A stretch of 29,004 bases of DNA, from positions 1-29,004 of the IMG/VR virus record IMGVR_UViG_3300025133_004109. One strand, 5' to 3'. Positions 7,713 to 14,979 of this stretch are shown here, in pieces. How positions within the stretch are numbered: position 1 is the first letter of the stretch; each line of letters begins with the position of its first letter. Below the pieces are notes generated by a model. That model worked only from the letters and a program-made list of their open reading frames with translations. It was not told the DNA's origin and searched no databases. Made by a program: the position numbers and the translations under genes. The DNA comes from a virus.

Positions 7713-8681
7713 AGTATTCTAGATGATATATGTAAGCGCCTTGACGGCGCTAGTTTGCTTTCTGAGGAAGGGCAGGTTTACGGTTACGTAGACTCCGGCT
7801 CCTACGCCCTTAATAAGATTATTTCGGGGAGGTACGATGGCGGTTATCCTATTGGAGCGATTACCGAAATTTACGGAGAAAGTAGTACGGCGAAAACAGT
7901 TTTTCTAACACACGCTTTTGTAGGAGCACAAAAGAAAGGCTACTACACAGTCATGATAGATAACGAGCACGCCTACTCACCGTCTTTTGCCAAGACATTA
8001 GGCGTAGACCCAGAGAGGCTAATCTATCAAATGCCAGAGACAATGGAAGATTGTTTTGAGGCTATTGAGACTGTTATTGGAGCTATTCGGGAGCACGATA
8101 AAGACACCCCAATTGTTATCGGTTACGACTCCATTGGAGTTTCTCCTACCCGAAAGGAAATGGATGATACGTTTGGAAAGAACAGCGAGATGGGTGGAGC
8201 TCTACGAGCGAAGGTAGCAGGTCAATGCCTGCGTCGAATTAACCCACTTCTCCGCAAGCACAAGGCGGCACTCCTTATTGTAAACCAAGTACGAAGCAAG
8301 GTAGGTGTTATGTTTGGTGACCCTCGCACTAAAGCGGGTGGAGGTAAAGCACTGCTTTACTACTGCGGCGTTTCTTTGGAAACACAGTCTGCTAAGAGCG
8401 ATGTCCTGTATGATGACCTGAAGAATCCTATAGGTATTAAAGGTAATATTAAATGTGTTAAGAATAAAGTTACCGTACCTTATCAGGAATGTGAGTTTAG
8501 GTTAGTGTACGATGAAGGTCTGCGACGAGATACAGGGCTGACCACGTTCATGGCTAAGAAAGGGCAGGTGACGGTACCTTCCAAAGGTTGGTATAGTGCT
8601 GATGGCGGCAAAACGAAATCCCGAGCCGTCGACTTAAATAAGGTTCTATGTGAGAGAATTGAGAAGGGAGAAATTGAATGA
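7707..8681 (+). CDS. RecA/UvsX-type recombinase
   Basis: The 324-residue protein has a RecA core: Walker A GESSTAKT (57-64), a catalytic Glu in DNEH (Glu87), Walker B IVIGYDSIG (136-144) and the DNA-binding L2 region NQVRSKVGVMFGDPRTKAGG (193-212). These proteins form ATP-dependent filaments on single-stranded DNA and drive strand exchange in phage replication and repair. It is somewhat shorter than cellular RecA (about 350) and T4 UvsX (about 390). ATG 7707 fits the N-terminal homology but lies inside the hairpin described separately. The following cupin gene overlaps it by 4 nt, so the two should be co-translated. Confidence 0.9.
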   Translation: MASILDDICKRLDGASLLSEEGQVYGYVDSGSYALNKIISGRYDGGYPIGAITEIYGESSTAKTVFLTHAFVGAQKKGYYTVMIDNEHAYSPSFAKTLGVDPERLIYQMPETMEDCFEAIETVIGAIREHDKDTPIVIGYDSIGVSPTRKEMDDTFGKNSEMGGALRAKVAGQCLRRINPLLRKHKAALLIVNQVRSKVGVMFGDPRTKAGGGKALLYYCGVSLETQSAKSDVLYDDLKNPIGIKGNIKCVKNKVTVPYQECEFRLVYDEGLRRDTGLTTFMAKKGQVTVPSKGWYSADGGKTKSRAVDLNKVLCERIEKGEIE

Positions 8682-9109
8682 AGCTCCATAAAATAGAGAA
8701 ATTCATGGATGCTCGGGGGTGGAGTATGAACGATATTTACGCTTGTACCCCTGTGGGTAGCACCGATGATTACCAAATCAATTATTCGGTACTGTACCCA
8801 GGAATTATTAAAGCGTGGCACCGTCACAAACATCAGAATGATTTCTTTTGCGTGTTGCATGGCACCGCACAGGTCGGGATATACAATCCCGATACACAGG
8901 AAGCCACCAAGCTCTTTGTCGGGGATATGAATCCTCAGATAATCGAGATTGAAGCGGGAGAATGGCACGGTCTGACAGCCGTGGGACCACAGCCTGTAGG
9001 TTTACTGTATCTTGTTACTAACCAATATAACCCAAGCGAGCCAGATGAAGAGCGGGCTAGCTGGGCTTCCTTTGTAGGCTCTGAATGGTGGCTACCAGAA
9101 AACAAATGA
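8678..9109 (+). CDS. Second RmlC-like cupin
   Basis: A 143-residue cupin with IIKAWHRHKHQNDFFCVLHG as the active-site strand (His48, His50, Lys51), followed by VGDMNPQIIEIEAGEWHGL, the usual metal/substrate-pocket return strand. It resembles short dTDP-4-dehydrorhamnose 3,5-epimerase-type cupins and is a paralogue of the gene at 6039. A good ribosome-binding site (GAGAAGGGAG) lies before an ATGA overlap with the recombinase. With RmlA, RmlB and RmlD-like genes further on, it could complete a dTDP-deoxysugar pathway. Having a sugar gene directly behind a recombinase is unusual. Confidence 0.75.
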   Translation: MKLHKIEKFMDARGWSMNDIYACTPVGSTDDYQINYSVLYPGIIKAWHRHKHQNDFFCVLHGTAQVGIYNPDTQEATKLFVGDMNPQIIEIEAGEWHGLTAVGPQPVGLLYLVTNQYNPSEPDEERASWASFVGSEWWLPENK

Positions 9110-9420
9110 TGCCAGAAATTGTTAATGAGGTCTTAGGCTTTATTTTAGCTGTTGGTCTCTTGTTATGGTTGGGAGCGTCTCCTGTGATAGCAGTAAGAAG
9201 TTTAAAAACCGTAACAAAACCCTCAAAAAAGAAAGGGGTAGAAATCCCCAAGAAACAGTGGAGAAAGATTTCTGACCACATACGAACCACCACGGCTCCT
9301 CCTATTGAGAAGCCATCTAACGTAATAGACTCTTGTAGTTCTAAATACGAAATAAACGATAATTTTAGTTGGAATAATGAGCATAGTCGCAGTAAGAGGA
9401 AAAGGCTACTTCACAGGTAG
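9106..9420 (+). CDS. Small single-span membrane protein of unknown function
   Basis: From the ATGATG at 9106, overlapping the previous stop, the product has 104 residues. A hydrophobic segment, VLGFILAVGLLLWLGASPV, lies around residues 9-27, followed by a strongly basic stretch (TKPSKKKGVEIPKKQW) and a polar tail. This is a signal-anchor layout. The family is not recognised; phage lysis proteins (holin or spanin type) can look like this, but nothing specific supports that. Its last 44 nt overlap the next gene in another frame, so one of the two ends may be misjudged. Confidence 0.5.
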   Translation: MMPEIVNEVLGFILAVGLLLWLGASPVIAVRSLKTVTKPSKKKGVEIPKKQWRKISDHIRTTTAPPIEKPSNVIDSCSSKYEINDNFSWNNEHSRSKRKRLLHR

Positions 9421-9607
9421 TCAGTGTAAAGCTGGCTACAATGTAGTCCGTAGGTATCAGAGAGCAGATGAGCCTTGTGATAAGACGGATGTGTTTGAGT
9501 GGCTAGGAGCGTTTAAAACCGAGGCTGCTGCTAATAAGTACATTAAAGCAAATAATTTAAAAGATACTACTGAAATAATTGAGTACAAGAAACCGAAAAC
9601 CCCCTAG
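9377..9607 (+). CDS. Hypothetical protein
   Basis: A 76-residue protein beginning MSIVAVRGKGYFTG and containing NVVRRYQRADEPC and FEWLGAFKTEAAANKYIKAN. The latter looks like the strand/helix pattern of small phage proteins that carry a query-sequence-like alpha/beta unit. No family is recognised. The start lacks a Shine-Dalgarno and overlaps the previous gene by 44 nt. It ends five bases before the next ribosome-binding region. Coding is favoured by protein-like composition and fit to the gene string. Confidence 0.5.
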   Translation: MSIVAVRGKGYFTGSQCKAGYNVVRRYQRADEPCDKTDVFEWLGAFKTEAAANKYIKANNLKDTTEIIEYKKPKTP

Positions 9608-9624
9608 ATAAGGTGGAGTTTATT

Positions 9625-10023
9625 ATGAAATATCTCGGAGAAGTAAAGAAAAAATCTGGAAATAAGGAGGTTAGCGCCGACAAAATGGGTCATTTAGACA
9701 GTTCAAAGAAGTCTAGAGTTCCTGTCGTGGGGTCTATCTCGCAAGCCATGTCTAAGCATGAGTACGGTTTTATTTTTACAACTCCTAAGTCTGACAGGAT
9801 TTATGTCATTACGCAAGGTACCTGGGGCGAAAAATCTGACAACAAAGTTGTTAAAGGATTTCCCGGAACAACCGCTATTGAGAAAATCAAAGGTTACGGC
9901 AAAAGGACTAAAGTTAAACACGGTCCTGCGAAAGCCCCTACTTCCACCGAAGACGCTGGAAAGAAGGGCTACGCCACCCGTAAAATGAAGGACGGAAAGA
10001 AACGACGAAAAGACCTAGACTAA
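9625..10023 (+). CDS. Basic hypothetical protein
   Basis: A 132-residue protein. I chose ATG 9625, preceded by AAGGTGGAG with 6-nt spacing, over the in-frame GTG at 9613, which lies inside that site. The central part (HEYGFIFTTPKSDRIYVITQGTWG) looks like a small beta sheet; the C-terminal third is very basic (KGYGKRTKVKHGPAK, KMKDGKKRRKDLD), suggesting DNA or RNA binding. No known family is recognised. It is coupled to the next gene through TAATG. Confidence 0.6.
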   Translation: MKYLGEVKKKSGNKEVSADKMGHLDSSKKSRVPVVGSISQAMSKHEYGFIFTTPKSDRIYVITQGTWGEKSDNKVVKGFPGTTAIEKIKGYGKRTKVKHGPAKAPTSTEDAGKKGYATRKMKDGKKRRKDLD

Positions 10024-10334
10024 TGGCAAGAAATTATATCCCTAAGCGCTCATATTTTTCTGAAACGCGTGTTCAGAAGATAGCGAAGGAGGTTATGAAA
10101 GATTGCCAGCAGGACAGGCAAAAAGCGTTAGAGATGTTTCAGTATTTCTTGAAAATGGTCGAAAATAATCCAGAGGATGACAAGGCGAAAGCTGAAATGT
10201 CTAAAGCCTTGGATTTAGCTCAAAGCTCAAATGATAAGGTAGTTAAAGTACTGGACATGATGCTGAAGATGACCCAACATGAAATGAAAGATAAAAAACC
10301 AGACGAATTCTCGTTTGAACAACTCCAAAAATGA
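10023..10334 (+). CDS. Small alpha-helical hypothetical protein
   Basis: A 103-residue, almost wholly helical protein with many Lys, Asp, Glu and Met residues (AKEVMKDCQQDRQKALEMF, KALDLAQSSNDKVVKVLDMM). It starts in a TAATG overlap and ends in a 4-nt overlap with the Clp-like ATPase gene, so it is translated next to that ATPase. It could be an adaptor for it or a small helical packaging or binding protein, but there is no motif to decide. Its function is unknown. Confidence 0.55.
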   Translation: MARNYIPKRSYFSETRVQKIAKEVMKDCQQDRQKALEMFQYFLKMVENNPEDDKAKAEMSKALDLAQSSNDKVVKVLDMMLKMTQHEMKDKKPDEFSFEQLQK

Positions 10335-11548
10335 ACGACCCATACATACTTTATAGCCCCGTTATCGACAACTTCATTAAGATTAAAAAGTTGTCTGAAA
10401 AGGAATGCCTAGTTATTGTAGAGGAGCTTAGAGGAAAAGTTAAAAGCCCTAAGTTCAAAATAACTAATTACGTTAACTACATGATTAGTTTGCTGGTTGA
10501 TAAGCATGAGACTTTAATTAAGGGAAACGGGGAAGGAACTCACGAAGCATTGTTTGAATGTGTATGTGAAGTTTATCCTGGATTTTCTATAGAGCTTTTA
10601 AACAAAACTCTTAATGATGGATTTGAGGACGAATCTGAGGTTGGCGTATCCGTTTCAGGTCTAACTCTTCCGCAGGTGGAGAAGATTGAAAGGAAAATTA
10701 AAAGTTTTTTAGTCGGTCAGGATTCTGCGGTATCAGAGGTTGTGAAGTGCATTAAATTAATGTCCTCAGGATTGGAAGGCTCCACTTCAATGTTTTTCAT
10801 CGGACCTACAGGAGTAGGAAAGACGGAATTAGGCAAGTTACTAGCCAAGTGTTACTTAGGCACGGATAAGAGGTTACTGAAGGTAAACTGTGCCGAGTAC
10901 TCAGGCTCACACGAGTACGCTAAGCTCATCGGAAGCCCTCCAGGGTATATCGGTCATAATGAAAAGGGAATCCTTACTGAGTGCGCTAAGAAGTCGTCTC
11001 AATGGATTCTACTGTTTGATGAGATAGAGAAGGCATCTGACAAATTACATAATCTCTTACTAGGCTTATTAGACGAGGGCAAAATTACCGATTCACATGG
11101 CACGGTTCTGGATTTCACTAATACCATCATCTTATTCACTAGTAATGTGGGTGTTAAAGATGTCGTAAATAGAAAAGCGATGGGATTTGGTGCTGAGAAG
11201 ATGTCATATGCAGATTCCCGGGCTGAGGTGGAAGAAGCGTTCAAGGATACATTTTCTCCGGAATTTATTAATAGACTAGACTCTATTGTGTACTTCAACA
11301 CCCTAAATAAAGATGACGCTAAGCATATTGCTCGTCTTAATCTGAAACATCTCCCTATACGAGTTACGAAGAAGCTCGTGGATTGGGTTGTCGAAGAATC
11401 CTTTTCGGAGGACTTTGGGGCGAGGAACATCAAGCGTTTTATTAAAAATAATATAACCTTACAGGTAGCTGATAAGATACTAGAGGGCAATGCAGACACA
11501 GTATTTTCTCCGGTATTTTCTAAAAATAAATTTCAAGGATTAAAATGA
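10331..11548 (+). CDS. Clp-type AAA+ unfoldase with a single (D2-like) ring
   Basis: The 405-residue protein matches the second ATPase domain of ClpA/ClpB/ClpC: Walker A GPTGVGKT (158-165), substrate pore loop GYIG (205-208), Walker B LLFDEIEKA (227-235), sensor-1 region LFTSNVG, arginine finger in FINRLD (Arg315), and sensor-2 GARN (Arg365). Residues 1-110 are a helical N-terminal region unlike the Clp N-domain. There is no first AAA+ ring. Between sensor 1 and the finger is RKAMGFGAE, where ClpA/ClpC carry the ClpP-docking tripeptide (IGL/VGF). It may therefore feed substrates to the host ClpP. The substrate is unknown; the small helical protein encoded just before it is a candidate partner. 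Confidence 0.85.
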   Translation: MNDPYILYSPVIDNFIKIKKLSEKECLVIVEELRGKVKSPKFKITNYVNYMISLLVDKHETLIKGNGEGTHEALFECVCEVYPGFSIELLNKTLNDGFEDESEVGVSVSGLTLPQVEKIERKIKSFLVGQDSAVSEVVKCIKLMSSGLEGSTSMFFIGPTGVGKTELGKLLAKCYLGTDKRLLKVNCAEYSGSHEYAKLIGSPPGYIGHNEKGILTECAKKSSQWILLFDEIEKASDKLHNLLLGLLDEGKITDSHGTVLDFTNTIILFTSNVGVKDVVNRKAMGFGAEKMSYADSRAEVEEAFKDTFSPEFINRLDSIVYFNTLNKDDAKHIARLNLKHLPIRVTKKLVDWVVEESFSEDFGARNIKRFIKNNITLQVADKILEGNADTVFSPVFSKNKFQGLK

Positions 11549-11808
11549 CATCTAAAACAAACGCCCCCCTTCGCTTTTCTATAGCGAACATTATAACTTT
11601 ATCGTTATCTTTGATTTCGGTGGGAGTTACGTTTGGCATCACTGCACAGAGGCTGGCGGAGATTGAGAACCGGGTTGCTGTATTAGAGGACGGTACATCC
11701 AAATCTTTGAATGAAATTAGAGAACAATTAATTCAGCTCAGAGTGGACACCGGGAAGATGGCTAAAGACGTAGAATGGCTCCGGTCGACCGCAAAGTCTG
11801 ATGAGTAA
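11545..11808 (+). CDS. Small membrane-anchored coiled-coil protein
   Basis: An 87-residue protein with a transmembrane segment near residues 15-33 (IITLSLSLISVGVTFGI) and a C-terminal heptad-rich coiled coil (RLAEIENRVAVLEDG through LRVDTGKMAKDVEWL). The layout resembles inner-membrane spanins or XhlA-like lysis-associated proteins, but no hallmark is decisive. It starts in an ATGA overlap with the Clp-like gene and is the last gene before a non-coding gap with a new promoter, so it probably ends this transcription unit. Confidence 0.6.
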   Translation: MTSKTNAPLRFSIANIITLSLSLISVGVTFGITAQRLAEIENRVAVLEDGTSKSLNEIREQLIQLRVDTGKMAKDVEWLRSTAKSDE

Positions 11809-11853
11809 AGGACTTAAGTTTTACCAAATTTAGGGTCAAAACTGCCCCCAAAG

Positions 11854-11862
11854 TGCTATAAT
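11854..11862 (+). promoter_or_regulatory. Extended -10 promoter
   Basis: TGCTATAAT (TG at 11854-11855, TATAAT at 11857-11862) is a perfect extended -10 element. The expected start is near 11869, leaving a leader of about 37 nt before the ATG at 11906. No good -35 is seen (GGTCAA at the 17-nt spacing). It lies in the 97-nt gap after the previous operon. In the leader, AGGTAAAACA occurs twice, the second copy acting as the ribosome-binding region. Confidence 0.6.
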
Positions 11863-11905
11863 AATATGTAACGAGGTAAAACAACCCTCCGAACAAAGGT
11901 AAAAC

Positions 11906-12184
11906 ATGAAAGATAAAAAATTTAACTACAAAACCGCGTCTAGCGATAAGTCCCCACGTGTGTTGATTACTACTGAGAATCAGCACGTTCTTCGTGGGTT
12001 TAACATTCATTATATGACACCCAAACAAATTGGGCAGATTCGTAAAGAGTGGAATATGGTTCGTAACCAGCCTTGGACCAACGCAACTAAAGAGCGTGTA
12101 ACTATCCGCCGTGCGGGTAAGTTCGCGAAAAACTGTTTCCGTTCATACAAGAAGCCTAATATTACCAAGTGGTATAACAGCTAG
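11906..12184 (+). CDS. Small basic hypothetical protein in its own transcription unit
   Basis: A 92-residue basic protein with KKFNYKTASSDKSPR at the start and IRRAGKFAKNCFRSYKKPN near the end; the middle has HYMTPKQIGQIRKEWNMVRNQPW. AAAGGT upstream gives a reasonable ribosome-binding site. It has its own extended -10 promoter upstream and a strong terminator 20 nt after its stop, which is exceptional in this otherwise polycistronic window. No family is recognised. Separate high-level or timed expression, for example of a nucleic-acid-binding or virion-internal protein, is an inference from layout. Confidence 0.65.
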   Translation: MKDKKFNYKTASSDKSPRVLITTENQHVLRGFNIHYMTPKQIGQIRKEWNMVRNQPWTNATKERVTIRRAGKFAKNCFRSYKKPNITKWYNS

Positions 12185-12203
12185 TAAGTACTGGAATTAT
12201 ATT

Positions 12204-12235
12204 AAAGGACACAAGTAAAACTTGTGTCCTTTTTT
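12204..12235 (+). terminator. Rho-independent terminator
   Basis: AAAGGACACAAG (12204-12215) pairs perfectly with CTTGTGTCCTTT (12221-12232) around the loop TAAAA, and a T run continues to 12235. It ends the transcription unit of the small basic protein and insulates it from the RmlA gene. It is the only strong intrinsic terminator I see in the window. Confidence 0.9.
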
Positions 12236-12244
12236 AATTGTTTT

Positions 12245-12253
12245 TGCTATAAC
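12245..12253 (+). promoter_or_regulatory. Extended -10 promoter for a probably leaderless RmlA mRNA
   Basis: TGCTATAAC (TG 12245-12246, TATAAC 12248-12253) lies directly after the terminator. The RmlA ATG begins at 12259, six bases after the -10, which is where transcription should start. No Shine-Dalgarno precedes the ATG. The simplest reading is a leaderless transcript. The same TGCTATAA core occurs at 11854 and 20064. Confidence 0.5.
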
Positions 12254-12258
12254 ATGTT

Positions 12259-12984
12259 ATGAAAGGAATCGTACTAGCAGGGGGACTCGGAACTCGGTTG
12301 CGCCCTCTTACATACGCTACTAACAAACACCTGCTTCCAGTGTTTGACAAGCCTATGGTTTACTACCCTATCCAATCTTTGGCACAGGCAGGTATCACAG
12401 ATATTATGGTAGTAACAGGCGGACAACACGCGGGAGATTTTATTAAAGTATTAAAAAACGGAGAAGATTTTGGACTGGAGAGACTCAGCTACGCTTATCA
12501 GGAAGGCGAGGGAGGCATCGCGGATGCGCTCGCTATGGCAGAAACATTTGTTGGGGGTGACAGTTGTGCTGTCGTTCTTGGTGATAATATCATTGCTGAT
12601 GATATCACTACTGCTGTTTCCCATTACAATGATTTGGACGGGGCTGTTATCTTTACTAAAGAAGTTGACGACCCGGAAAGGTTCGGCGTGATTAAGTTTG
12701 ATGATACAGGAACCATTATAGAAGATATTATTGAGAAGCCTACTAACCCCCCTTCTAATGAAGCTGTTATAGGGCTGTATATGTACGATAATACAGTGTT
12801 CGATAAGATTCGTTCATTGGCACCGTCACAGCGCGGTGAATTAGAGGTTACGGACCTAAACAAAATGTACTTAGGAGATGGCAAGCTAGAGTCCTGTAAG
12901 ATTAGAGGTACATGGATTGATTGTGGTACGCCTGAATCTCTGGCAAGAGCAACATTTAAATTTTACGAAGATGCAAAAGAATAA
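12259..12984 (+). CDS. rmlA: Glucose-1-phosphate thymidylyltransferase (RmlA)
   Basis: RmlA makes dTDP-glucose from dTTP and glucose-1-phosphate. The 241-residue protein has the signature KGIVLAGGLGTRLRPLTYAT at residues 2-21, with HLLPVFDKPMVYYPI after it. VLGDNI carries the metal-binding Asp, and RFGVIKFD and EKPTNPPSNEAVIGLYMYD form the sugar-phosphate pocket. It ends after the GTWIDCGTPESL segment, about 45-50 residues short of bacterial RmlA (around 290), as in compact phage and archaeal forms. It starts right after a terminator and promoter, heads a three-gene unit with RmlB and an RmlD-like gene, and overlaps RmlB by 14 nt. Confidence 0.93.
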   Translation: MKGIVLAGGLGTRLRPLTYATNKHLLPVFDKPMVYYPIQSLAQAGITDIMVVTGGQHAGDFIKVLKNGEDFGLERLSYAYQEGEGGIADALAMAETFVGGDSCAVVLGDNIIADDITTAVSHYNDLDGAVIFTKEVDDPERFGVIKFDDTGTIIEDIIEKPTNPPSNEAVIGLYMYDNTVFDKIRSLAPSQRGELEVTDLNKMYLGDGKLESCKIRGTWIDCGTPESLARATFKFYEDAKE

Positions 12985-13930
12985 AAAAATAATTATCACG
13001 GGGGGCTATGGATTCATCGGCTCTCGCTTTGTTAAGGCAGTATATGATAAGACTAACTATGAAATACTGGTTATCGATAGTATAACTTATGCCGCTGATT
13101 TCAATAGAATCCCGGACAGGATTAAGGAGGATATCGACAGATTTAGGTTCTTGTCTAAAGATATCTGTGACGTTACTTGCGAAGACTTAAAAGGTGCTAC
13201 TTATTTGGTTAACTTTGCGGCAGAGTCCCATGTTGATAACTCCATCACCGACGGCAAACCTTTTATTAGAAGTAATATTGAGGGAGTGTTTAATTTGTTG
13301 CAGTGTGGAGGAGGTACTGTTAAGAAGTTTATTCAAATATCAACGGATGAAGTTTATGGGGACATGTACGACCTAAGAGGAAGACAGTATGCGGATGAGT
13401 CTTTTAGACTTCGCCCTAGTTCATACTACTCAGCCTCGAAAGCGTCGGCTGACCTGTTAGTACAGGCGGCTGCTCGTACCTTTGGAACCCCTTACATTAT
13501 TACGAGAAGCTGCAACAACTTTGGACCAGGACAGCATAAAGAAAAATTCCTCCCAACAATCTTTGATTCCATAGCAAACGATAAGGACGTTCCGGTATAT
13601 GGGGATGGTCTTCAGTCGCGTGAGTGGATTCATGTAGATGATAATGTAGAAATCATTTTAGAGCTAGTATTATCCAATGTTAAGGACGAGATTTATAACA
13701 TTGGTTCCGGGTACCATTACAAGAATATTGAGCTCGTGAACTATATTGGTGAGTGTTTAGGCACTAAAGTTAAACGTGTTCCCGTGGAAGATAGACTTGG
13801 TCACGATAAAGTTTATAGGCTTAATTGTAAAAAGGTAGAAGGGTTTCTAGGAGAAAGAGTATATCAATGTTTGGAGGGATACTTAAAAGATGAAGCTAAA
13901 GGGCTGCAGGGTACTTCTAACAGGAGCTAA
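12971..13930 (+). CDS. rmlB: dTDP-glucose 4,6-dehydratase (RmlB)
   Basis: The 319-residue extended SDR has GGYGFIGS for NAD+, NFAAESHVDNSI, the RmlB hallmark STDEVYGDM, catalytic YYSASKASAD (Tyr-x3-Lys), and RSCNNFGPGQHKEKFLPT and SREWIHVDDN for the dTDP-glucose pocket. It converts dTDP-glucose to dTDP-4-keto-6-deoxyglucose. I use ATG 12971 because the cofactor motif follows within 15 residues; a longer frame from 12917 would lie inside RmlA. It overlaps the next SDR gene by 41 nt. Confidence 0.93.
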   Translation: MQKNKKIIITGGYGFIGSRFVKAVYDKTNYEILVIDSITYAADFNRIPDRIKEDIDRFRFLSKDICDVTCEDLKGATYLVNFAAESHVDNSITDGKPFIRSNIEGVFNLLQCGGGTVKKFIQISTDEVYGDMYDLRGRQYADESFRLRPSSYYSASKASADLLVQAAARTFGTPYIITRSCNNFGPGQHKEKFLPTIFDSIANDKDVPVYGDGLQSREWIHVDDNVEIILELVLSNVKDEIYNIGSGYHYKNIELVNYIGECLGTKVKRVPVEDRLGHDKVYRLNCKKVEGFLGERVYQCLEGYLKDEAKGLQGTSNRS

Positions 13931-14576
13931 TGGAAGGCTAGGACAAGAACTTATACCTTTATTAGAGGCTGAAGGAGCGGATTTATCCACTCCTTCTTCT
14001 TCTGTCTGGGATATCACGAAAAAGTCTTATCCGCAGTATTTAAGTACTTGGAGCCCTGAGCTAGTTATTCATTGCGCCGCTTACACGGACGTGACGGGAG
14101 CGGAGAGGGAAAGAGGGGACGTTATCGACACTAACATTGTAGGTACCCTCAACGTAGCACAGCTTTCTCGCATGCACCAAGCTAAACTTGTGTACATTTC
14201 TAGCGATTACGCGGCGGTACAGCCTATGGGAATGTATGCTTTTACTAAATTAGCAGGAGAGAGTTTTGCTAGACCTAATGATATGGTAATCCGTACGTCA
14301 TTTAAATCTCGTGGAACTTGGGGGAAAAATGCACTAACAAAGGTGTTTCACCCCGTATTTACTAACGCTGATTGGGTAGATATAATAGCGGGTAAGATTC
14401 TAAAAGCAATAAAACTTGATTTGACGGGTATAGTTAATATCGGAACCAAGAAGAAGACTTTAAAGACTCTTGCTCAACAGGAATATCCGTATGTGGACAT
14501 AATTCCTGTCCGGGAAGCGGATGCTCTAGTAGGATATAAGTATCCTAGGGATTGCTCGATGGATTTAACTATATAA
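13890..14576 (+). CDS. RmlD-like SDR reductase, short form
   Basis: A 228-residue SDR with LLTGANGRLGQEL at the N-terminus, VIHCAAYTDVTGAE (the RmlD-type block), YISSDYAAV and a Tyr-x3-Lys in MYAFTKLAGE. The C-terminal substrate domain is shorter than in RmlD (about 290-300 residues). It most likely reduces a dTDP-4-keto-deoxysugar made by RmlB and a cupin. The start overlaps RmlB by 41 nt, with GGAGGG somewhat far upstream. It closes the rml unit and is followed after 4 nt by virion-type genes. Confidence 0.75.
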   Translation: MKLKGCRVLLTGANGRLGQELIPLLEAEGADLSTPSSSVWDITKKSYPQYLSTWSPELVIHCAAYTDVTGAERERGDVIDTNIVGTLNVAQLSRMHQAKLVYISSDYAAVQPMGMYAFTKLAGESFARPNDMVIRTSFKSRGTWGKNALTKVFHPVFTNADWVDIIAGKILKAIKLDLTGIVNIGTKKKTLKTLAQQEYPYVDIIPVREADALVGYKYPRDCSMDLTI

Positions 14577-14580
14577 TATT

Positions 14581-14979
14581 ATGGCAAACGATACTACACC
14601 AGCACTCGGAGGAGGTTATGGATTTACTCTTAAGGATTCTAATCAGAACGTCCGAAATTACGGCAGTCTCAGCACAACCTCCGTTGAGATAACAGGAACC
14701 AGTGATTACGGTCTTCTACCGGCAGTCGCTGGTCGAACCTATTACATTTGGGGAATGAACCTAACAACGGATAATTCCGCAGCATTTGGGGGTTTCTTGG
14801 AGGATTCTGATGGAACTGAGCTGATGGCGGGGGTATGCAACCTACAAGGACCGTTCTTCCTGAATCTTGAAATCCCTATAAAAATTACAACTGGAAAAGG
14901 ATTACAGTTTGATAGCTTGGCTGGAGCAGGGTCTAGAGAGTGTTGGGCTCTAATATTTTACACTCAGAGGGATGACTAA
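14581..14979 (+). CDS. Small beta-rich protein, probable virion decoration/fibre-associated (paralogue 1)
   Basis: A 132-residue beta-rich protein. It shares a pattern with the genes at 14979 and 19484: an aromatic strand ending in Gly (GRTYYIWG at 51-58), a polar Ala/Ser/Asn loop, then Leu-Gln-Gly-Pro-Phe-Phe and a closing Tyr-rich strand (CWALIFYTQ). No signal peptide or membrane span is present. The position beside the long fibre-like gene suggests a surface or fibre-tip protein; this is inferred. ATG 14581 follows TATAATATT with no Shine-Dalgarno. Confidence 0.6.
   Translation: MANDTTPALGGGYGFTLKDSNQNVRNYGSLSTTSVEITGTSDYGLLPAVAGRTYYIWGMNLTTDNSAAFGGFLEDSDGTELMAGVCNLQGPFFLNLEIPIKITTGKGLQFDSLAGAGSRECWALIFYTQRDD

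Noticed and set aside
12917-12970. Upstream extension of RmlB
   Set aside because: The extra residues lie inside RmlA and precede the conserved N-terminus. ATG 12971 is the better start.
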